Source: Parachlorella kessleri (Eukaryota > Chlorophyta > Trebouxiophyceae > Chlorellales > Chlorellaceae). From it: a stretch of DNA of 64,000 nucleotides. The position numbers were made by a program, and so were the translations under genes. The stretch is from positions 1-64,000 of the forward strand of contig BBXU01000223.1 of the NCBI GenBank assembly GCA_001598975.1. Reading direction: 5' to 3'. Below the pieces are notes generated by a model. It was not told the origin of the DNA. It worked only from the letters and a program-made list of their open reading frames with translations, and did no database searches. Shown piece by piece: positions 42,468 through 54,880 of the stretch (positions within the stretch are counted from its first letter, which is position 1; each line of letters starts with the position of its first letter).

Positions 42468-43970
42468 GACTATCTACGCGCACCCAGCGTACAAGGGTCG
42501 AGGTGGCAGCTTCCTGGCGTCCGAGGCTTAGGGAACCCAAATGATCGACAGATGAAACGGTGTCGGCAACTTGTTACAGGCAGACTTGATGCTTTACGAG
42601 GGCAGTAGCTCGCAACAGAACACTCAAACATGCACGCCATGAAGACTTCATTCTGACGCTAGTATCCTTCCACCTGGCTTCGCGTTGGTGCCCGTCGTGG
42701 CAGGCTGCTTCCAGATGGGCTTTCCGCTGGATTTGTGGCCAGAATATGGAATATGAAGCTACTGTAAGGAGTTGCGGCAGGTACAGAGCCTGGTGCGCAG
42801 CTGCCACTCTCTTCCGGACTTGACACCGTCCATCTTGTCACTAAGTCACTTGGGTCTCTGCGATGTCGTTTGAGATAATACTTTTCGGTCGGCACAGTCT
42901 TGCTGGTGCAGCCTTTGCAACATAGCTAGGCAGGTTTGAGGAGCGCAGGCGCGATCAGTGCATCCTGGAACCAACCAAGTGGCTTCAATATCAATAGGGC
43001 AGTAGACACTGCACTGCGAGCACAGTGCACGTTGGGCTGGAGTTCTGAATTGGTTTTGATGTCAGTTGGGGTCGTTATAACAACGGTGCGGGCTATAAGT
43101 CATCAGCTGGGTATAGTCACGTTGTCATAACAGCAACCCTAGGGAGTACCTAGGGTCAACCCTAGGGAGTATATAACATGCACCTTGAAGAAACAGGTGC
43201 AGGAGCGTGAAGAATCGGCGCTCCTCTTGTTGTAACTACCTTTGTCACCTTGACAACGTTAATAATGAAATCATATATGGGAGGTCCTAGGCACAATGGT
43301 CACAAGGCATGCATGTGCACGATATCGCAGTGGTGGAAGGGATATACAAACGCTATGAATTAACAAGGAAGACCAGGTGATAAACTTACAAAATGACCGC
43401 ATATCTGTCTGACTAGCCGTTGACTGTAAACTGTATGCAAGCCTACCCTGACATAGAGTTGCATGGATACCCACAATTGGGAAAGCACTGCCCTTGCTAA
43501 GACCCGCCGCAATTCACTATGATAAACTGTTACCAACTACGACAACCACCTACTCGGAAGGACACAGTTGCGCTGTCTGTGGGGAAGCCTGTGGTCAGTG
43601 CTAACAGCTCTGTGTAGCTATACTGCCCCAAACCTACTGGCCACCTGTCAAAACCCTAAGCGGGCTGGACTGCCAGCACAATATGACAGACCGCCTGCTT
43701 CCAGGGGCAAAGGCAACTTAGTACCAAGAACACCAGGTTGAACCAAGGGTACACAGCAGGAAGGAGAAATCTGCGAAACCCCTGCCTACCTTGCCTGGTG
43801 AGAAAAGAATTTGTAAGCTTTTTGCCAACCCTGCGGTGAGCCTCCCATGCCATCCTGCCAGTTCTTCCCAGCCTCCTTTGCTGCCCAGCGTGCACACATA
43901 AGCTGAGGGGGGCACCTAGCTACCATTTGTTTGTTTGGCCAGGAGAAGCATTTCCTGGCCCTCCAGCTTC
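42468..43970. other. Intergenic region upstream of the orphan membrane gene
   Basis: Both flanking genes are on the minus strand, so this holds the promoter of the left gene and the 3' UTR of the subtilase. It contains a CCTAGG-rich palindromic cluster (43139-43172) and a 7-bp stem (AGGAGCG / CGCTCCT, about 43201-43225). No coding exon was recognised. Confidence 0.45.
43139..43172. repeat. Palindromic CCCTAGGG cluster next to a TATATAA string
   Basis: ACCCTAGGGAGTA, CCTAGGGT and ACCCTAGGGAGTA follow one another and end in TATATAAC. The core is self-complementary, and the 13-nt unit occurs twice in direct orientation. Confidence 0.75.
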
Positions 43971-44010
43971 CTAGGCCATGTGAAGCCACCGCTGCAGCTT
44001 GCGTGACCCC

Positions 44011-44043
<33 letters not shown>

Positions 44044-47000
44044 GGGTTGTAGTTGAGGGACGTGTCTGCTGGTGTGTCAGCCACGACATCAACCTCACAT
44101 AATGTCAGCTGCGTCTGAGACGCTGGCCGGTAGATGACCACATACCGTGCTAGCTGCCCCCGCCCCTGGTTGCAATAGACCGGCTGCCGTGTGTTCGGCC
44201 CAAACGCTGACTCCACGCTGCCACAGAGGCTGAAGCTGCCCACAGAGCCGCCATCCACCCAGGACTGGTTGCCCAGTAGTACTTGGGCCGAGCCCAGGGC
44301 CTCCCAGGATACGTCAGCGCGGGTAGTAATCATGACTGACCGCACAACCAGCTCCTTGCCCAGGTCCAAGTACCAGTAGGGGTCACGGTCATTTGGATCT
44401 GCAGGGCAGCAGCAACAGACCCTGTTGTCCGGCCGGGTGGCGATTATTGTTGGGCTGAGGTACGGGTGACCGGGTTTGAACTGCCCAACCCAAGCCCCAC
44501 AGGGGGCTGACGCCTTGAGGCTCGGCTTGCATTGCTATAGCTCTGCACCTGGCAAGCACGCATGCCCAGACACTCTTTGTCTATGAAGTCCATGTTGCCC
44601 TGTATCGCCAGGGCGCAGACACAAGGAGAGTGTGAGGGCTCAATGCGCGACTCTCCAGGGTGCTGCTGCCCGCCCTTGTCGCTGTGAGCTCACCTGTCTG
44701 TGCGCAGAAGGGAGCCGCTGCAGGGTTGGTGTTGCAGCTGCCATCCACCGCCAGCGAGGCCGGTCGGCCAGTGGCAGTACTGGACTGGAACGCAGGCCTC
44801 CCCTTGGCTACAGATGTGCCGCACTGGATGGTCTTGGGGTTAAGGGTGATGGACACATCAGGACTAGGAGGCGGCGGGGAGGCCACTGGACTGGGGGGCG
44901 GTGGTGAGGCCAGAGGGCTGGGTAGCAAGGGGCTGGGAGGTGGCGGCGGGCTTGGGCTGCAGAGGAGGGCGAGCGCGGATGCAAGGTCAGCCAAGCAGCC
45001 TTGACCATGCAATATCTTGAAACTTGGTTGATATGACAAAAGAAGAAAGCACCTCAAGGCACTGCATGAGAAAATCAAGTAATTATTATTCATGAAGACC
45101 ACCCTAAGGCTGGCGCTGGTGGGTAGCCAAACTTAGGAGCCCTCCGCATGCTCTGGCAGCTGCCGCCAGTGGGACGCATTGCCCATCTCTCACAGCCTCC
45201 CAGGCTGCCAGCCATGACAGTTGCTACACACTTGTGCCGCGGTTGTCCGTTTCCACATACCAAGCACCAGTAGATGGTAGGAGAAGTTTGCTCACCTGGG
45301 AGGGGGCGGGGAAGCCACAGGCGTCGGCGGGGAGGGAGGCGGTGGGCTAGGAGGAGGCGGTGACAGTACAGGTGGCAGTGGGGAAGGGAATGGTGGGCTG
45401 GGTGGCGGAGGTGATGCCACCGGAGGGGGCGGTGAGGGAGGGGGTGGGCTGGGCGGAGGCGGGGACGCCACGGGCGGAGGAGGAGATGGGGGTGGAGGGC
45501 TGGGTGGAGGAGGCGAGGGGCTCGGCGGCGGTGGGCTGCAGGCGCACAAAATAGTATGGGTGAGCAATTGCAAAACCTTACTGTTTGTATTTGAGTTGCC
45601 CGCTGTGCCCACCATGCATGTCTACAGCAGGATACACGCTCTGGCAGTGCTCCGTTAGACAGCCAGGACATGCAGCGCAAAACGGCCCTCACAGCACTCC
45701 TTCAGTCTACTCAGCCCCTTCAAAGTCCACTGAGTCCCTGGAGTCCCTGCCCATCCCCCAGCAAAACCTGACTGACCAGAACTCCCCAGAGCCCAACCCA
45801 GCCAGTTTAGTACAGGTTGACAGGGTACCTACACTGACCATGCTGCCCCAAGCCAGCCAGTCTAATACAGTCCGACAGCGTACCGCTACCTGACCATGCT
45901 GCCCCAAGCCAGCCAGTGTGGTCTAGCCCAACCGCGTACCGCCCGCCTGACCTTGTTGCACCAAACCAGCCAAGCGGAGCAACCAACCCAGTTAGTACAA
46001 GCCAGCTCTCACTCCCTGTTCGCACTACCTGCCACGCGTTCTAACAACTCCGGACCCCAGCCAGCCCCAGGCCCCAGAGACGACGTACCTTGGTGACAGT
46101 GCCAAGGGGAAGTCAGCCCTGACTGCCTGCAGGGCCTTGTAGATGTTCAGCCGCCCCCCAGTGATGACCTTGTTGGCACCGTCAGCCGTGGCGTCCACCC
46201 CCTTCAGTACATACTCCTTGACCTCGGTGTGAGTCAGCGTCCTCCCGGCTGCCATGGCCACTGACTGGACCAATGCTGCTGCCGCTGTCACAATGGGGGT
46301 GGCCATTGAGGTCCCCCACATCTGGCCATAGGCCCCGTCGTAGGTGGTTGACAGGATGGCTTCACCGGGGGCGGAGATGTGAATGGTATTCCTGCGCCAG
46401 CAGGCCTATATCATGAGCAGCTGCCAAAGGCCCCTACCCGCACTCAAGGTGACTTGTTGTCCCGCACACCGCCCAGCATTGCGTGAGGTGCTGCCCCATG
46501 TCGTGTAGCATGCAGCAGCCAACACGTAGTTCGCATGGCTGAAGTCCGTCCAGACGCCACGGCTGCCCCAAGAAGCTTGTGCTGAGCAGGAGGTGCGCCG
46601 CCCCTCTCCCTCCCAACAGAACCGCACCACCCATCACTCACTTTCCGTAGTTGGAGAACCCAGAGATGACGTCATTTACGTCGGTAGACGCCACTGACAG
46701 CACGTTGGGGATATCCACAAACGAGGCTGGGTACAGGGGCGTCGCATCCATGTCCTGGCCGTTGTTCCCCGCCGCCACCACAAACAGCTGGCCCGCCTGG
46801 TTGGCTGCTTGCAGCTCCGTGGCCAAGAAGTCTGACTTGGCAATGCCGCCCCAGGAGTTGGAGGAAATGAGGGCGCCCTCCCCCTGGCACAGCTTGAGGC
46901 AGTTCATGGCGTCTGAGATGTACCCCGAGCCGTCGTTCCAAATGAAACGGCAGACTACCAATCTCACCTGCAGGCAGGCAGGCAGGCAGGCGGGCCACCA

Positions 47001-48532
47001 GAGGAGATGAGCGTGCATGGCGGTGAAATATGGGGTATAGAGGTAGGGGTGGGATGTGCAGGGCAGGGCGGCAGGCACAGGGCGGCAGCAAGAACCCTTC
47101 ACGGAGAGTGTATCTTAAGAGATATATTATGTGCTGAAAGCACATCAGCTACGCCCTCACGCCGATTTGTGCTCTACCAAGGTCGCATGCATGCCATCCA
47201 TCAGTCTGATAAGTTATGAGGCACCCGATTCATGCGTAGCACTTATCGCCAGCTTACATTCCATGCTGTCCCCGCCACCCCGAGGTTGTTGTTGGTGAGG
47301 GCGGCAATGGTCCCCGCCACGTGGGTGCCATGCCCCAGAGTGTCATTGAAGTTCTTATACTGCGGGTCGGTAGCTGCAGGGGGCGGGTTGTTGGGGTTAG
47401 TCTCGTCAGCAGGGACGAGGTTGAACCCAGCCGCCACTTGGGAGGCGAGGTCGGGATGGTCTACCCGGACACCACTGTCCACCACGCACACCTTGACCTG
47501 CCGAGCACACGGGAAACATATCTCAATGGCAGCGTCAGGGCTTGACAACTCCATGTAGATCTGCACTTGCTGTATGCAATTGACAATGCCGTGCACAAGC
47601 ACTCCTTGCTGTCACATGGGCCTGTTGCAGGGCAGTAGGTAGTGAATTACATATATAGCAGAATGGTTGAACCTGGAACCCACCTCCTGCATTCCTGTGC
47701 TGATGTCCCACGCCGCAGGGGCAGAGACCTTTGCCAGGTGCCACTGGTCTTGGAATTTGGGGTCATTGGGAATGGTGCTGTTGACATAGACTTTGTAGTC
47801 CGGCTCAGCAGCTAGCACGCCTGCACAGTCGGTAGCTGATGCAAGGTGACGGCCGTGCCATTTGCAGGGTCCCTGCTGAGAAACCCTAGAAAGGGAGCCC
47901 CATTCTGTGAGTCCATGCTGTTATACAGCAGAGACCTCGCAAATTCTTTGTAAGCCCTCCCTGGAAGGGCTCACATGAATAAATATAAGTCACACTCATG
48001 TCACGCAAAAACTGCTGAAGAGACGAGAACTACCTTTTGCCTACAGCACCGCCCGCTTTGTGCGCCCTGGTGCATGTGCCTTGCAAAGCGCACCTGCCAT
48101 GGACTTGAGCTGCTCCACCTTGCGCTCCACCGTGGAGTTGTCAGTGATTTTATAAAGGAAGGCCCCCTGGGTTCCCACTGTGCCGGTCAGCTGGATGCCC
48201 ATGTCCTTCTCAGACATGGGGAACACCTTGTTGTTGTCCAGCAGGACAATGACTCTGCTGGGTGCATGCTCCTGCAAGGGCACAACTCAACTCGCTTGGC
48301 TCTCATAAGACACCGGAAAAGTTGGAAGGCAGTGCTATACATGTGGGGCCCCTGTGGCGGACATACGTGCGCAGAATTGAGGGCGCTACCTGCCACATGT
48401 TATGGTGTATGCAATGTGGCTCCAAACAGCGGCACTGCAGCCGTGTACGTCCAAGCTGCTTACCTGTGATAGAGCGCCATGCAGCAAGTGGAAGGTCAGC
48501 ACTGCCAGCAGCAGTGGTGGCTGTGCGCGCAT
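43971..48532 (-). CDS. Secreted subtilisin-like protease with proline-rich linker, F5/8-type domain and poly-Gln tail
   Basis: Nine exons in transcript order (48532-48464, 48271-48094, 47820-47684, 47497-47258, 46967-46642, 46391-46089, 45535-45296, 44956-44694, 44398-43971) give 727 residues. Signal peptide: residues 1-23 ([14 protein letters not shown]). An I9-like propeptide follows, then the S8 catalytic domain with Asp135 (VVDSG), His187 (GHGTHVAG), oxyanion Asn276 (AAGNNG) and Ser345 (GTSMATP). Residues about 417-520 are two [12 protein letters not shown] blocks, like hydroxyproline-rich wall proteins. A discoidin/fucolectin-like F5/8 domain follows ([33 protein letters not shown]). The tail has about 10 Gln. 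Likely acts in the extracellular matrix, in wall release or remodelling as for the Chlamydomonas subtilase VLE, but with an added sugar-binding-type module. All active-site residues are present. Confidence 0.9.
44008..44042. repeat. (CTG)n microsatellite encoding poly-Gln in the subtilase tail
   Basis: About eleven CTG triplets on the + strand read as CAG on the coding strand. The run lies in the last exon, near the C terminus. Confidence 0.9.
45800..45962 (-). repeat. Dispersed repeat copy 3, tandem array in a subtilase intron
   Basis: Nearly three units of about 60 bp, each with CCAAGCCAGCCAGT, CAGCGTACCGC and CTGACCATGCTGCCCC on the + strand. In reverse complement this is GGGGCAGCATGGTCAG..GCGGTACGCTG, the same core as the copy at 61291. 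Confidence 0.7.
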
Positions 48533-49546
48533 ATCAGCTTTGGAACGCCCGCTACACACGGCCTGTCCAGGTCATCCAAAACCCACAGGCACCTGCAGGC
48601 GCCACATATGGGGAGCTGCGTCTGCGTGAATCCAAGGAAGGCCGCCCCTTTAGGTTTCTAGGAATCTTCCTCCCTGTACTTTGAATTCGTTGAACTCCTT
48701 GCCCCTATAGCGACCGTGTGGTCCCAAGTAAGGGGACCCCACCCATCTTCCCTAGATCTTCTGCGGCTAGTAGTACGACGCCGATACTACCCACAGGAGC
48801 TCGAGCTAGGGCGCATGTAGCACAAATGCTTGTGCCAGACCGCCCAATGGCGGTGTTACCCTGGAACCTCGCTGATCGATGGGTGCCGCCCTCCGAGGAA
48901 CCGCCGGCTGTCGTGATCGAAAGAGGGCGAGGTTCCCCGGCCCGCTTACAATTGACTTGAATTCCAAGTGAGGTTTAAAGCTTTCCAGCACGCAGCCCTG
49001 GCAGCCACCCTTCTGCCCCCGAACGGCGCCCGCACCCTGGAAGTCCTGTAACTCCAAGGGAGTAGTTCTCTCACCTCAAACTGCCTCAATAAGACCTCCG
49101 TCCAGCTCCTGCAGCTGCTTTGTTTCGACGCCCCAGTGCCGCAGACCTGCTGAGTGGTAATAGCCAGGCGGACTCGCGTCGTCCTGGGAGCTGGCTCGGT
49201 GGAGAAGGCGCACAACCACTCCACACCGGCTAGTTGACAGCTAAGTGCCGCAAGGAGGCTGTACGCACCCCTGCGGAGTCAAAGGGGGAGGACTTCAGGG
49301 GCAGTAGGCCGGGCTGGAGGCGCTGGCGGGAAAATGCTTGCCTTGCACAGCCGTTACAGCTCCTATCAGGCTTGAGATGAAGCACACAGATACAACAAGT
49401 TGTTAAGGAAGTTTTTCGTTTGGTGCTGCTGACTTGCCGTAGCTCGACATCATACCAGTGCACAGGCGCCCTACTGGCTCTTGTCGTACTTGACTGCTAG
49501 ACCACTAGAAATAAGAAGGCTGTTTAGTGGGGGCGGTGTGGACAGC
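48533..49546. promoter_or_regulatory. Divergent region between subtilase and SLX9-like genes
   Basis: About 1 kb between outward-facing starts. Open stretches exist on both strands (48718-48960 +; 48946-49224 -) but carry no recognised domain and are not needed by either flanking model. Confidence 0.4.
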
Positions 49547-50727
49547 ATGGTCAAATCGAGAGCCAAGACCGTGCAGCGCAAGCTGAAAAAGTTACAACAG
49601 GCAAGCCCGGGGTGGTGCTTTCACAAGGAGCAGCGTGAAGCTTTCAGCTGTCGTTGCTGCAGTGCATCATGCTGAGGCCACTTACCCTGGCCTAACCATG
49701 CCTGCAGCCAGAGGACGAACAGCATGCAGGCCCTGTCAGCGAAGGTCCGGCACCGCCCAAACGCATACAGCAGAAGCTCACCAAGAAAGTGAAGTTCCTC
49801 CAGAGGGTGGCAGCAAGCACAATTCCAAAGCTGGCAGTGAAGGCAGGCGTGGCTAAGGTGGGAAATGCAGGTAACTCACTGTTGCTGGCTGGTCCACCAT
49901 GGTGGTTGTTGGGTGGCAAGCATGAAAGCAGTGGCTTGTTGAGACCAGCTTCTTTAGTTATGGTAGGCCAGCTCCCATACACTGTCAGTTTGGCTGCTGC
50001 GAATCACATGGCACAGTGCCGTCCTGTCTAGGTTATGGCTAGCCTTTTGGCCGCAAGGTAATCGAAAGGATCGGTTTTCTACGCAGAAGAAGAAAAAGAA
50101 GGACATGCCCTCGACCCTGGCAGACTTGTCCACTCTAGTGGAGGGGCTCAAGCAGGCTAGTGAAGAGATTGACGCGCGGCAGGCTGATGGCGAACGGCAA
50201 CATAAACCAGGACAGAGCGTTGGCACTCTCCGAGCACGCGCCAGAGTGCTGTGAGTCTAGGTTGGAGGTGCATGACATCGCCTGTGTTTCCAGCAGAGGG
50301 TAACCCCTCAGCGCGGGCAGCATGGCAGGGCTGGGGAGGCATACAGTAAGGAGGGCGTGTGCCTGCCAGTGCTGCCTGGATTGCAAGGCAGTGTTGCGCA
50401 TCCAAAGCTAGCCCGCCTTAGCCTCATGTGCCCCCTCCCCCTCCCCCCCGTCTTCTTTCGCATGGCTCACTGTCCATGCACGCCGAGTGTTGTCCGGCGT
50501 CTTGCTGCAGGGAGCAGGAGGCCTCCCGGCTTCACCAAGTGCTCCATCACCCACAGTTTCAAGCAGACCCACTGGCAGCCGTCAAGGCCCACCTCACGGC
50601 CACACTACCCCAGGCGCCGCCCCGGCCCCGGGACAAGGGCCCGCACGCCAAGCTGCCCAGAGCGGAAAAGAAGCGGCGGCAGAAAGAGCGGCGGGCGGCA
50701 GCGGGGGCCATGGATGAAGGAGAGTGA
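49547..50727 (+). CDS. SLX9/FAM207-like ribosome biogenesis factor
   Basis: Four exons (49547-49600, 49708-49857, 50087-50250, 50511-50727) give 194 residues, basic and helical. Family blocks are in order: KRIQQKLTKKVKFLQRV; KKKKKDMPSTLADLSTLVEG; RARARVLEQEASRLHQVL followed by HPQFQADPLAAVKAHL; and a lysine/arginine-rich C terminus (EKKRRQKERR). SLX9 takes part in 40S pre-ribosome processing and export. Intron 1 has a GC donor (CAG/GCAAGC) with acceptor CCTGCAG; no GT donor keeps the frame. ATG 49547 was chosen over the in-frame ATG at 49481 because it begins the conserved basic MVKSRAK start. Converges with the RabGGTA gene. Confidence 0.8.
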
Positions 50728-51172
50728 TGCCTGGGACATTGCTGACTTGCTGTGCTGCTCAGTTTTGGTCGTCTGACTTTTTTGTGTGCCCTGGTATGAG
50801 TTTGGTGCTGTGGGCTGGGCCAACGTAGGCAAAGGTGGGTATGGGACTGGAAGTATAGCGCCAGGTTCCATTGGCTGGGATGTATCTTTGTGGAGCACTT
50901 CAGGTTGTAGCACTTCAATAATGGCGCTTATCCCGCTGGTGCTATTCCAAGCTTATATGCTAGTCTGGTTAGAACCTCTTAGCAGCAGCAGCTGCTGTTG
51001 CTGCTGTGTTTACAACTGAATAAGGGAACCTTCGTCGTCCTTTGACAAGTGATTAATGAGCGGCAGCGGGGGAGGCATCCACACTGTGGATATTGACACT
51101 GCTTCAATCCCTTACATGCTCACCTTCCCTTGTGCGGGGTGCAGTGAGCTGCGCCAGGCCCTATACAACTGG
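50728..51172. other. Convergent 3' UTR region (SLX9-like / RabGGTA)
   Basis: Contains a CAG/CTG near-palindrome (AGCAGCAGCAGCTGCTGTTGCTGCT, about 50981-51005, written here only as a region) and a minus-strand TGTAA at 51010-51014. No exon. Confidence 0.45.
51010..51014 (-). terminator. TGTAA poly(A) signal, RabGGTA gene
   Basis: Minus-strand TGTAA about 160 nt past the stop codon at 51173. Confidence 0.45.
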
Positions 51173-54100
51173 CTAGCTGCCCACCGCTGCTGGCGCCATC
51201 ACCACAGACGCCCTGCCCTCCACCGCATCCCTGTAGTACCCCGCCCGCATCGGATCCACTTCCGCCAGCCGCGCATACAGATCCCCTACCTCAGCCGCCA
51301 GCGCACCCTCTTGCTGCTCCCCAACATCCCGCCCTGCTGCTGCTGTGCCGCATGCTGTTGCTTTTATTGACTCGGTACTTCGTGCTGCTTCTCCTCCTCC
51401 TGCTGCTGCTGCTGCTGAAGCTGCATGCCCTGTTGACGATGCCGGCAGAAATCCTGCAACGCTGGCTGCCCCACTTCGCAACAGCTGCAGCTGCATCTCT
51501 TTCAGGCGCGCCATGGTCAGCAGCGGCCACTTGGCTTCTGGCTCCAAGTCCAGCAAGTCCTGAAACATCAGATGAGTGGCGTTGGCTCATGCACTGGCAC
51601 CATCCCCAGCTGATACAAGCTGTCCTGAGAGCATTAGCAAGAGTACTCCCACAAAACGCACTATGCCACGCCCACCAAGCATGGGAGCCAAACATGGACG
51701 GTATTAGCACACACTATAGCTAGATATGGGTTGCACAACCTCCCCTTTCAACATATCAGCATGTGGCTCAGCAATGTTGCTAATTGTCAGCATAGCGCAA
51801 GACCCTGGACAAACCACTAAAGCACTCTGGCTCGTGGCCCCTTCAGGCTGGAGGCCAGCTGCCACTAAATGCCAAGCTCGAACTCTCAAGAAAGGCTCAA
51901 GGTGCACACGTGCACTTGAGGACACCTGTAAAGGGGAGGCAAGGAGGCCGCCCCAGCAGCATACCTGGCACATGGCCTGCTCTCGCAGCACGACAGCAGA
52001 CAGCGCCGCGCTCTCCGCAGCCTCTTGCTCTCCTCCCTGAGCCCTCTCCCAGTGTGCCCAGGAGCTGCCTGCACAGTAACGCGAGGCTCGCCGAGACTTT
52101 CAGACACTCTCATGCCTCACACGTGCCTGCCTGCTGCATGCTGGGTGGAGGAGCCACTGCAAGCAGTGCGCCACCATGACCAGGTTGCTTGAAGGAGACA
52201 GGCTCAGCAGTGCTCAAGGCTTGAAAGTGCGGCGGGGGGTTGGCACTATGTGCCTACCTTAGAGCCACCTTTGCACACTGATTGCATGCAGAATGGGTGT
52301 GTACAGTCTCAAACTGCGCTCGGCGACTTTGCAACTTGACGCCCATCAATTTCCCGCAACTGAACACTACCTCCAGGAAGATGTGAACGAACTCAGCCAC
52401 ACCTTCCATGGAGGAATGGTAGAACAGCCACCCTACTGCCTGAGTCAAGCCCCAACCTCATTCACAAGGCTCAGAGAGAGCTGCGCACGACAACCCAGCC
52501 CAACGCATGGAGTTGTTGCCAATGCTGTCCACAACAGCTGCACTCCCACCTTGTCCTGCCAGCCAACCCAGCTGGCCTCCTGCCATGCCGCTGCCCAGCC
52601 ACCTTCTAATAGGTGCTTCCAATGACAGAAGGCCAACAACACCAGCATCCCATCAAGCTTTGTCTCACCTAGCAGCCACCGGTGGTAGAACCAGCCGCTC
52701 TGGTCCTCTGGCTCGGTGTAGAATGCCTGCTTGACCAGCTCGTACTCTTCGTCGAGAACTTCCTTTGGTACCAAGGGGGCAGGGCGGCCTGCGGCTGGAG
52801 AAGCAGTTACTGGCTTGCTCGCCATCCATACTGCGCAACCCTTGCAGACCACCCCCGCCAACCCAGCTCAGCTAACCCGCAGGTTGCGCTATCTGCCACC
52901 ATGACTACATAGACAGAGGTTAGTAGGACCGGAATGGTGCTCCACCTCTGTACCGTTCCTTAAGAAACAGTTTTGTCCACATTTGTACAGCCAGAGCACA
53001 CCAGCAGGCGCCAGGAGGGGGTTTCAACCTTCGGGGAGGCTGCTGCTCACACTGCTGCCACAGCCAAACAACTTTCCCCTGCCGCCCTGGCAAACCCAGG
53101 TTGCTGTCTTTTGCAGGTGCACATCAGCCACCATCTCCCAGTGCAGCACCCAAAGCCCACCTGCCGAGCTGCTGCTGCTGCCCTCCTGCCCCGCAGCGCC
53201 CCCAGCTTTTTGGCTCTCTCTCACAGACGGCTCAGCCTGCTGCCTCTCTGCCGAAACCTGCTCAGGGTCCACTCCCGCTGGTGCCCCTGCTGCTGCTGCC
53301 GCTATTGCACCACTGGCCAGGCCCCCGGCAAGCAGTCCCGCTATCTCGGAGCCAGTGCCCTGCTGCTGGGGCTCCCCATGTGCCACAGGCAGCAGCACGG
53401 TTCGGGAGTGCCAGGCTGAGTAGTTGCTGAAGTTGTGGTCGATCTTTTTGTGTGCATACTCCAATGCGCTTCCCGCAGGCGTGCCCATGAGCTGCAAACA
53501 AGTCGGCCATCAGGCCTCTGTGCTCAGCTAAAAATGTTGTGCCAAAAAGGCAAGGCACTACCCTGTTCATGGGCTTTGCGAAGCGTTGGTTTGACCCCCC
53601 CCCCCAGCCGCCACAGGCTACGGACCATGCAGCCAACCCTCCCAACCACAGTGCAACAACTTGTGGAGATCAAAGCAAGGTGGCATTGTTTGATCTAGTG
53701 GCCCACCTACACTTCCTTAGCAGCGGGGGCTCAATTTCCCATCAAGCCCACCAGGGAGTTGATGGTGCACCTCTGTGATGTAAGCCCAAACCAACACACC
53801 TCAACTATGAACCGGCGGTAGCTCCAGCCGTGGAAGTTGCGGTCGTCAGCATCGAGCAACCTGCCACCAGGTTACAACAAGGTGCCATCTACGTCAGCGC
53901 GGCGAGTGCAGGGGGGCTTTCACGGCAGGTAAGCAGGTAGAAGTAGTCCAGTGGTGCAGTGCAGAACAAAACCGAGAAGACCTAGCATGGCCAAATAGCT
54001 GCTTAGGTGCACTGCAACCATGGCAAGCATGAGGCAGCAATAGAGTCACAGGCACAAATGACTCAACTTGTACAGCATGCCATCGTCTTCCGCTTGTGGA

Positions 54101-54880
54101 AGCCACCAACAGGCCGAACACCATCATGCCCAGTCACCTGACTCACATGCCCACCAGCTTGAGCTCATGCTCCAGCGACGTGAACCGCCGGACCACCACC
54201 CACTTGCGGTGGTGCCAGGTGGAGTAGGACTTGGGGTTGCGGTACAGCGCTTTCTGTGTGAGAGCCATCTCTCCCTCGGCTGCGGCGACAGCTGCAGTGC
54301 CTGTAGGCAGCCAGGAATATGGCATGGTACCAACCCGAAGCTAAAAGAGTAAAATATGTAGATATACATGAAAGCTTAGTCATCAACATCCGGCGGTCTT
54401 ATTGCCTGCTTGTGACATCGGGGCCGTCGTCCTAGCAGTTTGGCCTGGCCAGCCTCGCCAAGCCTCTGGGGACAGGAGCTAGCCGTAAGTGCGTGCTGAC
54501 AAAAGCATTTGGCTTCGTCCAGTGCAGCTTACCCCCGGCATCCAGAACCGGCTGCAGCGCTTCCCGCCTGTAATTCCACACAGTGTAGACTTCCGGGTTC
54601 AGCTCGAGCAGCTTGGCAGCCAGCGCTAGCGACTCCTCATCGTAGCGCTGCTCCTGCCGCCTGGAAAGTACCTCCTTGGCTAGCTGTCCGAAGAGCAGTG
54701 CCTGGACGAGCAATCGAAAGGTGCATGGGAGGTATCAAGCTAGACAGCTAGCTCGCCAGAAAAACAAGCCTCTTCACTAAGGTGCAAGTGGGAAATGGTG
54801 GGTGTGTCTCGTGCCTTCTGTTTTGCAGCCTTGGTGCGTTCTGGGTCCTCGGAGCCCTTGAGCCTGGGTCTGCCGTGCAT
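51173..54880 (-). CDS. Rab geranylgeranyltransferase (GGTase-II) alpha subunit
   Basis: Eight exons in transcript order (54880-54815, 54701-54533, 54291-54147, 53860-53800, 53491-53161, 52788-52669, 52068-51965, 51559-51173) give 460 residues. It starts MHGRPRLKG, the family's usual first motif. Prenyltransferase-alpha repeats follow: ELNPEVYTVWNYRREAL, RNPKSYSTWHHRKWVV, DADDRNFHGWSYRRF, NFSNYSAWHSR and EDQSGWFYHRWLLG, then LEPEAKWPLLT and VDPMRAGYYRD near the end. With the beta subunit and REP it adds geranylgeranyl groups to Rab GTPases. An Ala/Gly/Ser/Gln-rich insert of about 75 residues follows the fifth repeat, and another low-complexity insert is near the C terminus. No leucine-rich repeats. 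The first intron has a GC donor (AAG/GCACGA). The exon 6 acceptor could be one of three in-phase sites. Confidence 0.9.

Noticed and set aside
45292..45615. Free-standing proline-rich protein
   Set aside because: The frame is exon 7 of the subtilase; both borders have in-phase splice sites joining SPPPP blocks to the catalytic and F5/8 parts.
48946..49224. Minus-strand open frame as a first exon of the subtilase
   Set aside because: A better first exon with a classical signal peptide and in-phase GTAAGC donor lies at 48532-48464.
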